Below, one piece after another: positions 45,207-57,399 of a stretch of DNA of 64,000 nucleotides. The first letter of the stretch is position 1. Every line of letters starts with the position of its first letter. Origin of the DNA: Gnetum montanum (Eukaryota; Streptophyta; Gnetopsida; Gnetales; Gnetaceae); the NCBI GenBank assembly GCA_015680685.1, contig MNCI01029592.1:27606-91605 (forward strand). Reading direction: 5' to 3'. The notes beneath the pieces are model-generated. The model was given only the letters and a program-made list of their open reading frames with translations, made no database searches and was not told where the DNA came from. Made by a program: the position numbers and the translations under genes.

Positions 45207-47507
45207 CTTATGCTGTTTAGCACATTGATGTAGTATAGCTGCTTGCTATGTTATGCTACGCTATGTAGCGTAGCACAGCGTAGCCATCAGTTCGCTTATG
45301 CTATCTAGCATGTTAATGTAGTGTAGTTGCTTGCTATGCTGTGCTATGCTATGTAGTGTAGCATAACGTAGCCATCAGTTTAAATAGGAAAATTGCATAG
45401 GAGTCGATAGTATTCGCTGGAAGCCTTGGCGCATGACGAGTTAATCTTTGAAGCACTTCATTGATTTGCACCTTTGCTACGCTATGCTACGCTACACAGC
45501 GTAGCATAGCATAGTAGCCAATGTAACATGCATTTCTATCAAACTACAAGAGTTTCACAAGAAAACTTTGCTTGTGGTTCAAGGGCTAACTGAGATAGGG
45601 TAGTTCTAGAAGCCAAAATTTTGTTAAATGCAGTGTTTTTTGCCAAAGTGGCTTGGTAGAGGAGTCTTTGCCTATCTTGCTCTTGCTACGTTGTGCTACG
45701 CTATGTAGCATAGCATAGTGTAGCACCTTGTGTTGGCCAAATTTTGACTTTGCTTTGCGCGAACATCTTTCTAAAGATTGTAATTCAGATGCTTGATTGA
45801 TTTTCGAAGGCTTGCTACGTTGCGTAGCATAGCAGACTTCTCCACTAGAAAACTTGCTGAACTATTTTTCTCATCCCAAACACTCCTGACAACTTCAAGT
45901 TTGATCTCTGTGTAGACTGTTAGCCAAGCCAACTATCCATTTGGGTAGCTTGGTGAGCTCGGCGAGCCTACCAGTCCTAGAAGTAGAAAATTTGCCAGAT
46001 TGGATCCTCAGTGTGAGCCAACATGACGTTGCACTTGTGGAAATCCTTGCCTAAGTTTCAAGACTATGCTAGAACATGAGAGTCCTGAAATTTTATGGTG
46101 TTTCATTGGCCCCTCTTTGTCAACGTCTAGAGGATGGGCTTGAGAGACGCTGACAAAGAATACAAAACACCATGAAAGAAAAGACACTAATATCGCTCTT
46201 CAGTAATTGTCCAGATGTCACTTAGCTATGCTTGAGAGTGCTGGGATAGTCATGTAGCGGAAGGGGAAAGGATGGATCTACGGGGACAGTTTCAAGAAGG
46301 GAAAGATGTAGCATAGTGTGGTCCCTTGTCGAAGTGCTTATGAGGGAGTCGATATGCATGGTCATCTTTCTTTTCCAGGCTTCAGACCTTTCGTTGGAAT
46401 GCTTAGAGATGGTCATTGCAAAATAGCTGATGTGTCATTTGCGAAATAGCTGATGTGCCATTCGATTTGGGCACAGTTTTTTTTTGAGATTTTGCTCTTT
46501 TAAGCTTTTCTTTCACTGTTTTTCCAAGGTCATTTACAAACAACCTTGTTGCAGGACAGGTGTTTCCTCCCCAGGATGAGTTATGTTACATCCGTATGGG
46601 GTTTTGACCTATCTACAGATGCTTCCCATGCGGTGAGTTGCATTACGCGCGTCATGGACTTTGCGGTTGAGCATATGGGAAGGCTTTACAAGCATCGAGA
46701 AAATTCGTAAAAAGAGGTGTGAGAAGGAGAATTATGGGTGTAAGGAACAAGTTAAAGGAGATTAAGGGGAAGGATAGGATGTGCACTCCCAAGTGACCAA
46801 GCTAGTTAGGATTACCACCTTGGAATGATGTAGTGTCCTGCAACCTTGGCAAAACGCACCTCCGACCGACGCCCCTTGGCACCTACCCTACAAACACAAT
46901 AGAGAGCAAACCGGAAGAAACAACCATCAAGAAAAATGAAGGAAAAGGTCTTGCTTGCTTTGGATGCTACTCGAGCAATGGACATTGTTGCTGAGGCATG
47001 TGACGTCCAAACCAGAAAGGCTAGTAGTGGTTCGGGCAGCATAAACATGGAGGGGTTGGCACCGAGGAGGCTAGGAGTTGCAGTGATGCTAGTGTTCAGG
47101 AATCCATGCCCAAGGAAAACATCATGCAGTTCAACTATAAGCAGAAAGGCTTAATAGCCAAACATCTTTTTAGCCTGAATAAGAGTAGGGGCTAGAGGGT
47201 AACAACTTTGTGGCTGGCCACAATAGTGTTGGGACTCCAGCTGCAGGTGCTAACCGCGGAAGCTACTACTAGGGCAACAGGCAGTGGTGGCAGTAACTCT
47301 GGAAGGTTAGTAAGATGTCAGACAACATCTCTGGAGGATCAGTAAGATGCTAGGGATAATGGTGTTGCATATATTCCAGAGAGTATTTTCTTGGCATCAT
47401 GAACTACGTTCTGGAACTGCAACGTCTCACCCTGTGTTGGCACAAGGCGCGCTCACTTGCTGGTAGGGTCATGGATGCATGCTGAGGATGTTGTGCCACA
47501 AACCCAA
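45207..47507. other. 3' segment of the Tat element with TGCTACGCTA palindromes
   Basis: Downstream of integrase in the element's direction. 45240-45850 contains five imperfect palindromes of the kind TGCTACGCTATGTAGCGTAGC, at about 45251, 45330, 45478, 45690 and 45815, separated by 80-210 bases of unrelated text. The rest (45900-47500) has no frame I can connect to a protein. A plus-strand stretch at about 46810-46990 is open for around 45 codons but is not recognised. Confidence 0.6.
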
Positions 47508-47905
47508 TTTAAGGTCCTAGTAGACCATCAAATGTACTGGTTTAAGGTCCCAACAGACTATGATGTGCTAGTTTAAGGTCCTAGCAGACCGCTGTACTCA
47601 TTTAAGGTCCCAGCAGACCATGGTGTGCTAGTTTAAGGTGTTAGCAGATTGCTATACTAGTTTAAGGTCCCATGAGACCGCTGTGTTAGTTTATCATCAT
47701 AGTAGATGGTGGATGGGCTAGTTTAAGGTTGTCGCAGACCATCTGTGCTAGTTTAACATCATGGCGGATGTTCTACACCAATTTATAGTCACGGAAGACT
47801 ATCTATGCCAGTTTATAGTCATGGTGGACTATTTGTGCTAGTTTATAGTCATAGCGGACTATGAATGCTTACCTGTGCCAGTTTATAGTCGTAGCGGACT
47901 ATGAA
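47508..47905. repeat. Short hairpin repeat block A
   Basis: About ten degenerate units of 28-50 bases with the pattern CTAGTTTAAGGTCCTAGCAGACC, changing along the block to CAGTTTATAGTCATAGCGGACT. GGTC and GACC (or AGTC and GACT) can pair to make small hairpins. It lies directly after the integrase stop (minus-strand sense). Confidence 0.8.
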
Positions 47906-47924
47906 TGCTTACCTTCCTTCTGCC

Positions 47925-49050
47925 TCAGATGTAGTATGGCTTCAAGTACAGGTGATTTACACGGTTTGTGAACTCACTGCCATCCATGTCTGTTAGCTTG
48001 AAGGCTCCGTTCTCGTAGGATTTTGTGACTATGAATGGGCCTTCCTAGTTCGTTGACAACTTGTTTGCATGTTCACGCATAGCTTTGAGGACTAGGTCCC
48101 CCTTTTTTATTGACCGTTGATGTAGATTTGCATGATGCTTCTACCGTTGCCTGTCTTGGTATCACTCAATGTGGCCAAGTGTTTGTGCATGCTCCTCCTC
48201 TATGGAGTGAAGGTTGATGATCCTCGATTCATTGTTCTTGGCTTCATTTACAACGTTTGATAGGATCATTCACAGTGATGGTACCTATAGCTTAAGAGGT
48301 AACACTGCTTTAGATTCGTAAATAAGGCTATAAGGACTTTTACCTGTCGCCGTTCTACATGTCGTTCTGTAAGCCCATAACACATAGAGGATTTGCTCAT
48401 GCCATTACCTCTTACTGTTGCTAAGCATTTTTTTGAGCAAGTTGATGATGGCTTTATTGGTAGCTTCTGCCCATCCATTTTCCTGTGGGTAGTATGGTGA
48501 CAAGAAAGATTACCTAATGCCAAGGTTGCTACAGAAGGTTTTGATTTTTGCACTACTAAACTGTGGCCTGTTGTCAGTCACAATACTTATGGGAAGCCCA
48601 AACCTTGTCACAATGTTATCCAATATAAAGTGGAAAACTTGTTGAGATGTAGTCTTCCTAAGGGGGATAGCCTCTACCCACTTTGTAAAGTACTTAGTGG
48701 TGGTGATGATGAAGCCATGCCCTGTTGGAGACTTAGGTGTGATAGGTCCTATAATGTCTAGTCCCCATCATTGGAATGGCCACGTGATCTATGTAGGATG
48801 CAACTCAGTAGGTGAAACATGTATAAGATTTGCATATCGTTGGCACATGTCACAAGTCTTAACCTTGGCAAGGCAATCTCATTCTATGTGAGGCTAGTAA
48901 TACCCTATGTGTCTAATCTTTGCTGCTATGGCCCTAGGGGCTATGTGTTCATTGCATAGTCCTTCATGGACTTCATTGATGATCTTTTGCGCTTGGTCTT
49001 CATTTACACATGCTAGCAATATCTCATCAAAGGAGCATTTGCATAAAGTG
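47925..49050 (-). pseudogene. Tat element integrase
   Basis: Minus-strand integrase, the enzyme that inserts the cDNA copy. From 49000 downward one sees the zinc-finger end CDMCQRYAN (about 48850), then the catalytic core with WGLDIIGPI (first Asp, about 48775), VTDNRPQF (second Asp, about 48580) and GWAEATNKAII (Glu, about 48475). All three catalytic acids are kept. The C-terminal part ends FTNRVNHLYLKPYYI followed by TGA at 47925-47927. Interrupting stops are seen at about 48895, 48823, 48511 and 48400. The chromodomain found in some other gypsy lineages is absent, as expected for Tat. Confidence 0.85.
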
Positions 49051-51400
49051 TTATCTCCCATTAGTACATATTGTTGAGCACACTTTGTAATTGCATCCCT
49101 TTGGGTAGATTTTAAACTATGTGGAGGCTCACCATGTTGTAGATAGGATTTAATGTTGGTGTACCACTCTTGGGTGTCAGCAACACTTACAGAGGCTACA
49201 TGTATCACTTGAGTGATAGGCTCCGTACACTCGATTATCGATGCAGGAAAGGTTATGAACAGATGTGGTGACACATTTAATACTAGCATGGCCAAGGCAT
49301 CTACTATGGTGTTTTTATTGCACAGCACGTGTTGGACATCTATTGCAGCAAACTGTTTGAGAAAAATTTTGGCTAGGTCGCAATAGGGTTGCAGATGAGT
49401 AGCTTTGCAGGCATAGACCTTAGTGATTTGATTGACGACAAGCTGGGAGTCACCTCGAATTGCCAAATGTTTAATTTTTAATTGTTGGGCTACTAGGAGG
49501 CCTCTGAGGAGTCCTTCATACTCAACCACATTTTTTGTACAAAGGAATGTGAAGCGATAAGAGAAGGGTTGCATGTTACTTGAGGGGAATGAAATGATGA
49601 TGGCAGCATTGCCACCTTGTGTAGTTGAGGTGTTGTCGAAGTGCAAAGTTTCCTTGAAATGTGATGGTACAAGATTGACAGTGCTAACATGTTCATCTAG
49701 AAATTTGGGTTCTATGATTGCCTTATCATCAATGGGTGAGGTTGCAAGCTATGTAGCTATCACTTGACCTTTCATTGATGATTGGACCACATAATGTAAA
49801 TCGAACTCTGTTGTTATTACTTTCCATTGAGCTATCTTGCTACTTTCATACAAGTTGTTTGTGATAGCTTGAAGTATGTTGCTTTTGCATATGATGTTCA
49901 CTTGACTATGGAATAGATAATGCCTCCACTTTTTCAATGCAAACACTAAAGTGAGGCAGTTTCTTTCCACCTCACTGTATTTGGCCTCATATGCTATCAA
50001 TGTGTGGCTCAAGTAATAGATTGGGGTTTCAGAGCCATCCTCTCTTTTTTGGCACAATAACACCACAAGAGACGTGTCTGAGGTAGCAAGGTAGATGTAG
50101 AAAAACTTATCCCTCTATAGTGGGTAAACAGTTGGGTGGTGTAAAAGCTCTTTCTTCAGGTCATCGAAGGTTTGTTGACACTGTGTTGTCCATTCAAAGT
50201 TAACCCCTTTCTTTAGTAAGTGTTGCATGGGGTGTAACTTGTCAGTCAACTTCACTATAAACCTTCTAATGAACTATACCCTACCTTGCAATCCACGTAA
50301 TTTGTTAAGGGTTGTAAGGGGTGCTAGATTAATGATGGCCTTGACTTTGTTAGGGTCCACTTGTATTCTAACCTCCAAAACTACAAACCCTAGCATACGC
50401 CTGATTTTTACCCCGAAGACATATTTCTTTGGATTAAGGTGTAAGTCATGCATATGGAAATGTTTAAGGACTACACCTAGATCATTGGGATGATCAGCTA
50501 CCTCTTTAGATTTGACTGCTATGTCATCCACATAGTCGTTTAGTGTTTCTAGGATGTAATCACTAAAGATGTATGTCATGGCTCTTTGGTAGGTTGCTCT
50601 TGTGTTCTTGAGTCTAAAAGGCATCATAGTGTAACAGAAGGTACCCCATGAGGTCATGAAAGTGGTTGTTAACTAATGCTATAGGTTGATATGAATTTTA
50701 TTGTAGCCAAAGAAGTCATCCATGAAAGATAGCAGAGCGTGACTAGCTGTAGTGTCGATAAGTTGATCAATACTCGGCAGTGGAAAGTTATCTTTGATCA
50801 TTACTTTGTTCAGATCCCAGAAGTTCATACAAATTTTTATTCCTCCCATTTTCTTAGAAATGACAATGATGTTCGAAACCCATTTTGAGTAATCAACTAC
50901 CCGGATGAAACTAGCCTGATACAGCTTAGTGATTTCATCGCGTACGGCCAGTGTGATCTTTGGCTTAACTTTCTGAGCCTTTTGTTTAATTGCCTTCATA
51001 CATGGATCTAAGATAATGTTATGCTATATAAGCCTTAGATCAAAGCTCGGCATGTCGTTATAAGACCATGCGAATACCTTGATGTTATCTTGAAGGACTT
51101 TGGATACATCTTTATGCATTTGTGAGTCGAGGAGGGAGCTAAGTTTTAATGTTTTTATTTCCCCTTGGATGTAGTCATAGGTGTTTCAATGTGAGGGTCC
51201 TTAGTTACATCCCTGGCCTCTAAATCTAGGGCTTGAACCAGATGTTCAGGCCAGTCTGGGGATGCTTCTAAGGATGCCACAGTGCTATTGGGGGATGATT
51301 CCCAATCTATTGACTTTGGGTTTAACTACCTTGTAAGCTGGTCATGAGGACCTATCAAGGCTAGAAGTGAAGATAAATCACGATGCATGGCCATTCTTGC
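49051..51400 (-). pseudogene. Tat element reverse transcriptase, RNase H and second RNase H
   Basis: Minus strand. RT: IKICMNFWDLNKVMIKDNFP (about 50790-50850), FMDDFFGYNKIHI (about 50700), SWGTFCYTMMPF (about 50640) and the catalytic YVDDIAVKS (about 50530). First RNase H: PIYYLSHTL then AKYSEVERNCLTLVFALKKW (about 49905-50025). Second, archaeal-type RNase H at 49270-49646: EYEGLLRGLLVAQQL, RGDSQLVVNQI and ALAMLVLN. The dual RNase H is a hallmark of the Tat lineage. Stops and a frameshift lie near 50680. The region upstream of RT (51000-51400) is a weakly preserved linker with no protease, which lies 6.6 kb away. Confidence 0.88.
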
Positions 51401-51519
51401 TCAACCTGCCATAATAAGATAAAAGCTAGGTCAAGTGATACCTGCTTGTAGCAAACATGAGAGTAAGATATGAAACGGTTGAAACAATTACCAACTATGA
51501 TACAAAGTTTACAAGCTAC

Positions 51520-51730
51520 CAGTTTAAGGTCATAGAGGACTGTCAGGATGCAAAGTTGTAATTTAAAATTACTAGTTTAAGGTCTTTGCAGACCGCTAAC
51601 TTGGTTATATTGTGAGTTGTAAGCGTTAGTTTAAGGTCTTTGTGAACTGTTAATAGGTTAGGTTTGTAAGTCAAAGCTATTAGTTTAAGGTCGTTGCAGA
51701 CCACTAACAAGTTGTTCTTGTGAAGGTAAG
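51520..51730. repeat. Short hairpin repeat block B
   Basis: Four units of about 45-60 bases, each with TAGTTTAAGGTC, four to six bases, then GCAGACCGCTAAC or close to it. It is related to blocks A and C. It separates RT from the promoter of the opposite-strand gene. Confidence 0.8.
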
Positions 51731-51880
51731 TTGCTAGTTTGATGTGGAACAAAATTCTTGGTTGGGCCCACCTGCTATGATGCAAACAGTGATGCTACAC
51801 TATGGTGGGAGTGCTACACTATACGGAGTGTCCCACATTAATCGGGATGCATAAATGGCAAGTTCATCTCACCACGTTGG

Positions 51881-51890
51881 CTATAAATAG
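51881..51890 (+). promoter_or_regulatory. TATA box of the opposite-strand gene
   Basis: CTATAAATAG followed by GGGTTTACCC, 134 bases upstream of the first ATG (52024) of the plus-strand gene. A good plant TATA at this distance supports a transcript running against the retrotransposon. Confidence 0.6.
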
Positions 51891-52023
51891 GGGTTTACCC
51901 TTGATAAACTCGTCATTTTCATTATAAGAGCATAGAGCCCATATCTAGAGTGTAGAGCAGGTGTACCGATAGAGAGCAAGGTGATTTAGCGTAGCAATTG
52001 ATAGAGAATTTGTAATCAAGACG

Positions 52024-55000
52024 ATGGCACCTAAAGGGGAATGCAAACACCGAGTGTTTGCCAAGGTAGATGAGGTGAAAGACAACTTGGGGTGTCTATC
52101 ATAGGCACTCGTTATAGTGAGAGAGGAGACTCCGTTGGCCTAGTAAGTTGCTACGCTACCCTTGCTTTCTAGGTTGTTGTTGTTGTTTCTTCTCTTTTTT
52201 GTTGTTTTTCATTTTTTGCAATAAAATCTACATATTTTGTCACTATTTTTATTTCCATTTTGGTCGTTACACTGCCACTATTGTCAATTCAGCTACGATG
52301 GATGTACAGATGCTACGCTAAGGTTGCATGTAGTATTGCCTAGGTTTCCATTGTTGCAACTGCCTTGTCATAGAGGTTTGGGTGATCCTCGCAACCTAGC
52401 ATGCAAATAGCATAGTGTACATCCCTCAGGAGGGTTTGGCCACACATGAGATTTGATAATGTAACACGTGTTTAACACAGCGTAGTGCAAATTGTTTAGT
52501 ACAACAGTAGCATATTAAATTCTTTCTCATTTGAAATTTGCATTTAATAATTTTTGCTACACTAGGTCAGTGTGTTGTAAGACCTTTAGACCAATGCATT
52601 GGTAACATCGTGTTGCTACACCATTGATTTTGTGGTTCTATTTGTGAATCTACCTTAGTTGTAAATCTATCATATTACTATGTCTATATGTTTGTTATGT
52701 GCGTCATGCGACAGTTATCACAAGGCATAGCTAGTATTGCTATGCTATGTGATGCCTGATGGCCCTGCTACGCTGCAAATGTTATTTCGTCACACTACTT
52801 GTAATTTTCAACTTTCTTCCTTCTTTTTAAAAAATATGTAACTGAGGGCTTATGCTACGCTACATGCAAAGAAAGGGTTATGCTATGCTATTTGCAAACG
52901 GATAAAGATGCTATGCTACGTGCAAACCCTACTTGAACATACTGCTAACGTTTATCATTGTGTTGTGCAGGGTGATGTTAAAACCCATTCTGATTGTCCT
53001 AGAAATCATAGGAGTCCTGTGTTGCCTAAGCGGACCGGTGGCCAATGTTCCTCCACCCCATGCACATGTGGAGTGACAAGTGGTTTGGTTCCGAGAAGGC
53101 ACGTGGGACTTCCTACAGTTCCTCCTCCAGCACTTTAGTGTGATCGTCTGGTCACACTTGTTTGCAGAGACAGTAGTCGCAATCACAAGAATGCTATTGG
53201 CTAGGGCTAACTAGGGCATTATGAGATTTTTGACTGATGGGACAATCAGGGACAACTAGGTAGAAGGGTCTAATTAGCGTCCAAAAATATTGAGGTGTCT
53301 GAGTGGGATCTAGGAGATGCTTGAGTATAACTGCTATCACCCATACAACACGTTGTTTGTTGCCCGTCATGTGGGAACCTATTTTCAGAACCCACCAGAA
53401 ACTGTGTATTTTGCTGGTGGGTGAGTTTTGTGAGCATATTCTGTCATGTTATGCAATGCATGCTACACTAGGCAATAGTGTTAACAATGTATGTGCTTTT
53501 TTTTGTGTGTTACCAGGTTTTATATTGACAAGAATGGACTTTGCGGTGATACCGATGCCTTGGCTTTGGCACAGATGGCCCTGTAGGAGTTTTCCGTCAC
53601 TAGGAATGTGCGCGTTGGCATGATAGGCCAATGTGGGGGTGAGTACAAAACCTATCCAACCCAGTACTCCTAGTTTTACTAGAAGTGTAAAAAGTTTAGT
53701 TGGTTGGATAGGGATTGGGCATTCCTTAGGCCGATCACTGTTGAAGACGTATTGGTGGATCTCCCACCATTTCTATTGCCATTTAAACCTAGTATACTAG
53801 ACCATGAATTTTTTGCTTGCATGTTCGAGTATCATTTCCTTTTTTTTGTTTTTGCCTTTTATGTTATTTTTTTTAATTTTCATTTTTTGCAAACTACTAT
53901 AGCAACAAAGAAATCCCAAGAGGTTACTGTGATCAACTCTGGGCATAATGAGGTCAACATCTACTTCAAGTATGAGGAGGTGGAAGAGACTCAATGCTAG
54001 CTCAGCAATGGGGCCTCGGACTAGCTCGTCAACAACCTTCGGGATGCTGGGCTCATGGAGTTGTTCTTGGCCATCAACCCAAGAATCCCAGCTGCTGAAA
54101 TGCTTGCCCTAGTAGGCTATTTTTCCAAAAGAGCAGACTGCTTCCGTACATGTGTCCATGGTGTGCTAGTGGTGCTTGATATTAATGACCAACTATTTGA
54201 GGATGTCTTCAGTGTCCCTACTGGTGGTCTCCCCATGGGGGAAAAGATCAAAAGGAAGGCAAACCATCAAGGGGACATTGAGGAGTGGCTAGGGGAAGCG
54301 AAGGACTAAAAGGGGATCCATATTGAAAAGGATACACTAAGAGTGGCCAAAACGGTTTACCTTGTCTTCTGTGCCCATGCTTTCCCCAAGCTGCTTTTCC
54401 AAGGAAAAATCATTGGGATCAAGCAAGCTTGGATAATGAGAAAAGTCATGGGAGAGGAAGCCTGTTATAATTAGGCCAAGAATATGTGCAAAGGTCTACA
54501 GGCTAAAATGGTCAGGCTTTGTAAGAAGCCTGAATCCCATTTCAATGTGCATCATGCTTTCTTTGTAGCTTGTCTGCGGTGCTTTGTGGAATTATTGGTA
54601 GTCTGTGAGAATGGAGTCTAGGTGTTACAAAATCATAACCAGATTTTCAAACCATGGATTTGCCAAGTCTTCCGTACCACCCGATCCCAAGATCCCCTAG
54701 AAACCATTGGGAAATTATTTTCGATAACGACCAAGGATCAGGTGGCATGCAACTTCCATGGCCAAGATAGCCTAGGAGAGGCACCCCTTGCTACCATGGG
54801 TAGTGTGTCAAAGGAGAAACACCTCATTGCGGAGATGGTGGCCAGTAAGTTGCAGCATAAAAGGTCTTGCCCAACTAAGGAGCCTCCCTGTACAGATGAA
54901 TAATGGGGGCAGAAACTGTGGTTCAAGCTTCGCAGAATGCAGCCTCCCATTGGTAAATGCTCCCTCTTTTTATTTGTTGTCATTATTTGGTTAATGCTTG

Positions 55001-56849
55001 CTACATTGTGCTACGCTAGGTAGCGTAGCATGTGTTTCAAGTTAGTATGCTATTGCCTAATGTGACCATGCTTTACTAGTAGAAGAAGAAGAAGGTGAAG
55101 AAGAGGTGATGAACCCTAAAACAAGGGCTACTAATAAAGATGTGAGGGCCCTAGTCATAGAGGAAAGGGCCCTGGTCAAGGAAGAAGGAGCTCCTACCAT
55201 AAAGGCAAAGTCTCTCACCAATGAGGAGAACGCTCCTACTGACGAGGAGGACATTCCTACCAATGAGGAGGACACTCTTGCTAATTAGGAGGATGCTCCT
55301 ATTGATGAGGAAGATGCTGGTGCCATAGTAAGAAGGGCCCCAGTGAATAAAGATTAAGCCCTTGTCAACCAACAAGAGGCTTCTACCGATGATCCCTTCA
55401 TTGAATGTAGTTCAGCAATAGAGGAACAACTAAACGCAGAGGATGCTGCCATGCTGTTGAGTCAGCTAGAAGGAGGGGAGTTGCAACTTGATGCTGGTGA
55501 GTTTGACTACATGTTTGACAGTATGTCATTGGGCGATCCCCCCGCTATCACCATTGAGGGTTTACTGGGTAGGATCTTTACATTGTCATTTACATTGCTT
55601 ATAAGCTTTATTGTAGTCCTCTCGGTCATAAGTAAGACATTTTGTTATGTAGTAGACACCACCGTTGACACTACAGGGCCTTCTTCTCATCTACGACCAT
55701 GGGCCAAGGCCCCTGATAAGTTTGCCTTCATGGAGGGGGTGGTCAATGACATGATTAGCCGTCTAAAGCAAATCGATCCAGAAGTGGGTGAGTGAAGTAG
55801 CTATGCTAGACTTTTTGAATTGCTAAAGTTTGCTACACCGTTGTGACTAATGCACTTTTTTCTTATGCGGTTGACAACCTCTCGCCTCAAGTGGGATCCC
55901 AAGTAAGCAATTAAGGTCGATGCTATGCTTGCATTCCCACCGGAAGTGACTGAAATACCTCATCGCATATATGACGAGGTTAGCAAATGTGCATTGTAGT
56001 TAACACTCTCCCTATGGGAGTGTAGGCATGTCAACGAAGACCTATGGAAATGGGTCCAGAAACTTGAGAAGGAGAAGGTGAATTTAACCGCCATGGTGGG
56101 GGACCTCCGCTCTAGGAATGAGTTCCTTTTGGCTTGAGATACCAATTATGGTAGTTGCCGCATGACTGTCATTGATTATGTAAGATATTGGACGGCCGTG
56201 CAGTGCAACAACAAGGCCACACGGGAAATAATAGAGTAGCGTATGTAGATAGACTTGTTGGCCTAGAAAAACCAAGATTGGAAGGATTAAAATACAAGAG
56301 CTTACGAGTGGGGGTAGTCACAAAAAAATCATAAACACATGTATAAACTAGAATGTTCCACCTACTGTATACAATATCGGGATGATTTTGTTAAACTGTA
56401 TATACATGAAGCATTCCTCGATGTTCTTGGCACTTCTGGGACTTACGATAGGCTCATGTAACAAGTGATGGCCAGTGAATCCCTCGAATGGGAAGTGAGT
56501 TTCCTCGCAGGTGGGACCATCACTCCCTCATTTTCTCCAAGGCCACCAAGATGGAAGGCTATTGAAAAGGAGAAGGTTGTAGTAGATACTAACTTGGGTG
56601 ATAGGTACTAGGCAAACATTACTGAAGAGGAGGTCTTGTAATGCCTCAAGGCCAGCTTGCATCACATACTCCCTGAGACAGATGCGGGGCCATCTCGGGT
56701 TAGTCACTTTTTGTGCGATGTAACTACTTATTTTATTCTAGTTTTTGTTGTAACTCTAGCTAACTACCTTGATTTTTGTGATACAGAATTCGGATGAAGA
56801 TGTAAGGCCTACTGAGGGAGGGGATGATGGTGCAAAAGAAAATTCATAG
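52024..56849 (+). pseudogene. Multi-exon gene of unknown function inside the Tat element, opposite strand
   Basis: ATG 52024 opens MAPKGECKHRVFAKVDEVKD. Likely exons: 52024-52142, 52971-53420, 53517-53828, 53903-54952, 55080-55568, 55653-55787, a region from about 55870 to 56698 whose acceptor has decayed, and 56787-56849 ending TAG. Most introns have GT-AG ends, and several introns contain the TGCTACGCTA palindromes. Exon 4 is the best kept (FLAINPRIPAAEMLALVGYF, KLLFQGKIIGIKQAW, HHAFFVACLRCFVELL). Exon 5 is an acidic repeat (NEENAPTDEEDIPTNEEDT). The 3' part near 56030-56100 looks like coiled coil (WKWVQKLEKEKVNL). I recognise no family. Tat elements are known to carry extra ORFs, some antisense, but usually near the 3' LTR. 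In-frame stops, for example 52102, 53578 and 53998, make it dead. Confidence 0.55.
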
Positions 56850-56992
56850 CATGGTAGGAGGGGATTTTATTTGAATTTTTTGAGAGAATATTGTAAACCT
56901 TATCTGATTGAAATGGACCATGGGAAGATTCGCTTTGTTTTGGTTTGTGTTTATCTATGTTATATGTTTTTTATTATTTTTTGAATAGCCAG

Positions 56993-57275
56993 TTTTAAGC
57001 CTTGGCGGGCCGTAGTGGTAGTTTAAGGTCATTCCGGGCCATCGCTAGTTTTAGGCCATTTCAGGCCACTGCGAAGACTTGGGGTAAAGAATTTTGCTAG
57101 TTTTAGGCCTTGGCAGGTCAAAATGATGTAATGCCAATGGAAAATTTTTTCCAGTTTTAGGCCTTAGTAGGCCATAACATAATGCAAGCGGAAAATATTG
57201 CTAGTTTTAGGCCTTAGTGGGCCATAACGTAAAATTTTGTCAGTTTTAGGCCTTAGTGGGCTGTAACGTAATGCA
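56993..57275. repeat. Short hairpin repeat block C
   Basis: Seven or so units of 30-45 bases with GCTAGTTTTAGGCCTTAGTGGGCCATAACG and variants. GGCC and GGCC or GGTC can fold back. It is related to blocks A and B by the CTAGTTTnAGGyC core. It lies between the protease ORF and the end of the opposite-strand gene. Confidence 0.8.
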
Positions 57276-57399
57276 AACGGAAGACATGTAATCGAGTTTT
57301 GAAAAAAGTTAGATGCTTAGCATGGATGAAAGAATGTGAAGAAAACAAGGAATAAATGTATAATGGGTGTTATTCGGGTAAGGAGCAGTGGAGCTATCA

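Noticed and set aside
46936-47154. 72-codon plus-strand frame in the 3' segment of the Tat element
   Set aside because: It starts with an ATG and is fairly hydrophilic, but has no motif, no visible splice context and an equally long opposite-strand frame, so it cannot be supported as a gene.
47508-47905. Regular short repeats with spacers, superficially like a CRISPR array
   Set aside because: Units are degenerate, spacing is irregular, the DNA is plant nuclear, and the block lies in a retrotransposon. It is a tandem hairpin repeat.
55057-55375. Two minus-strand Ser/Leu-rich frames
   Set aside because: They are the antisense of the acidic repeat in exon 5 of the plus-strand gene. The repeat makes all frames long.
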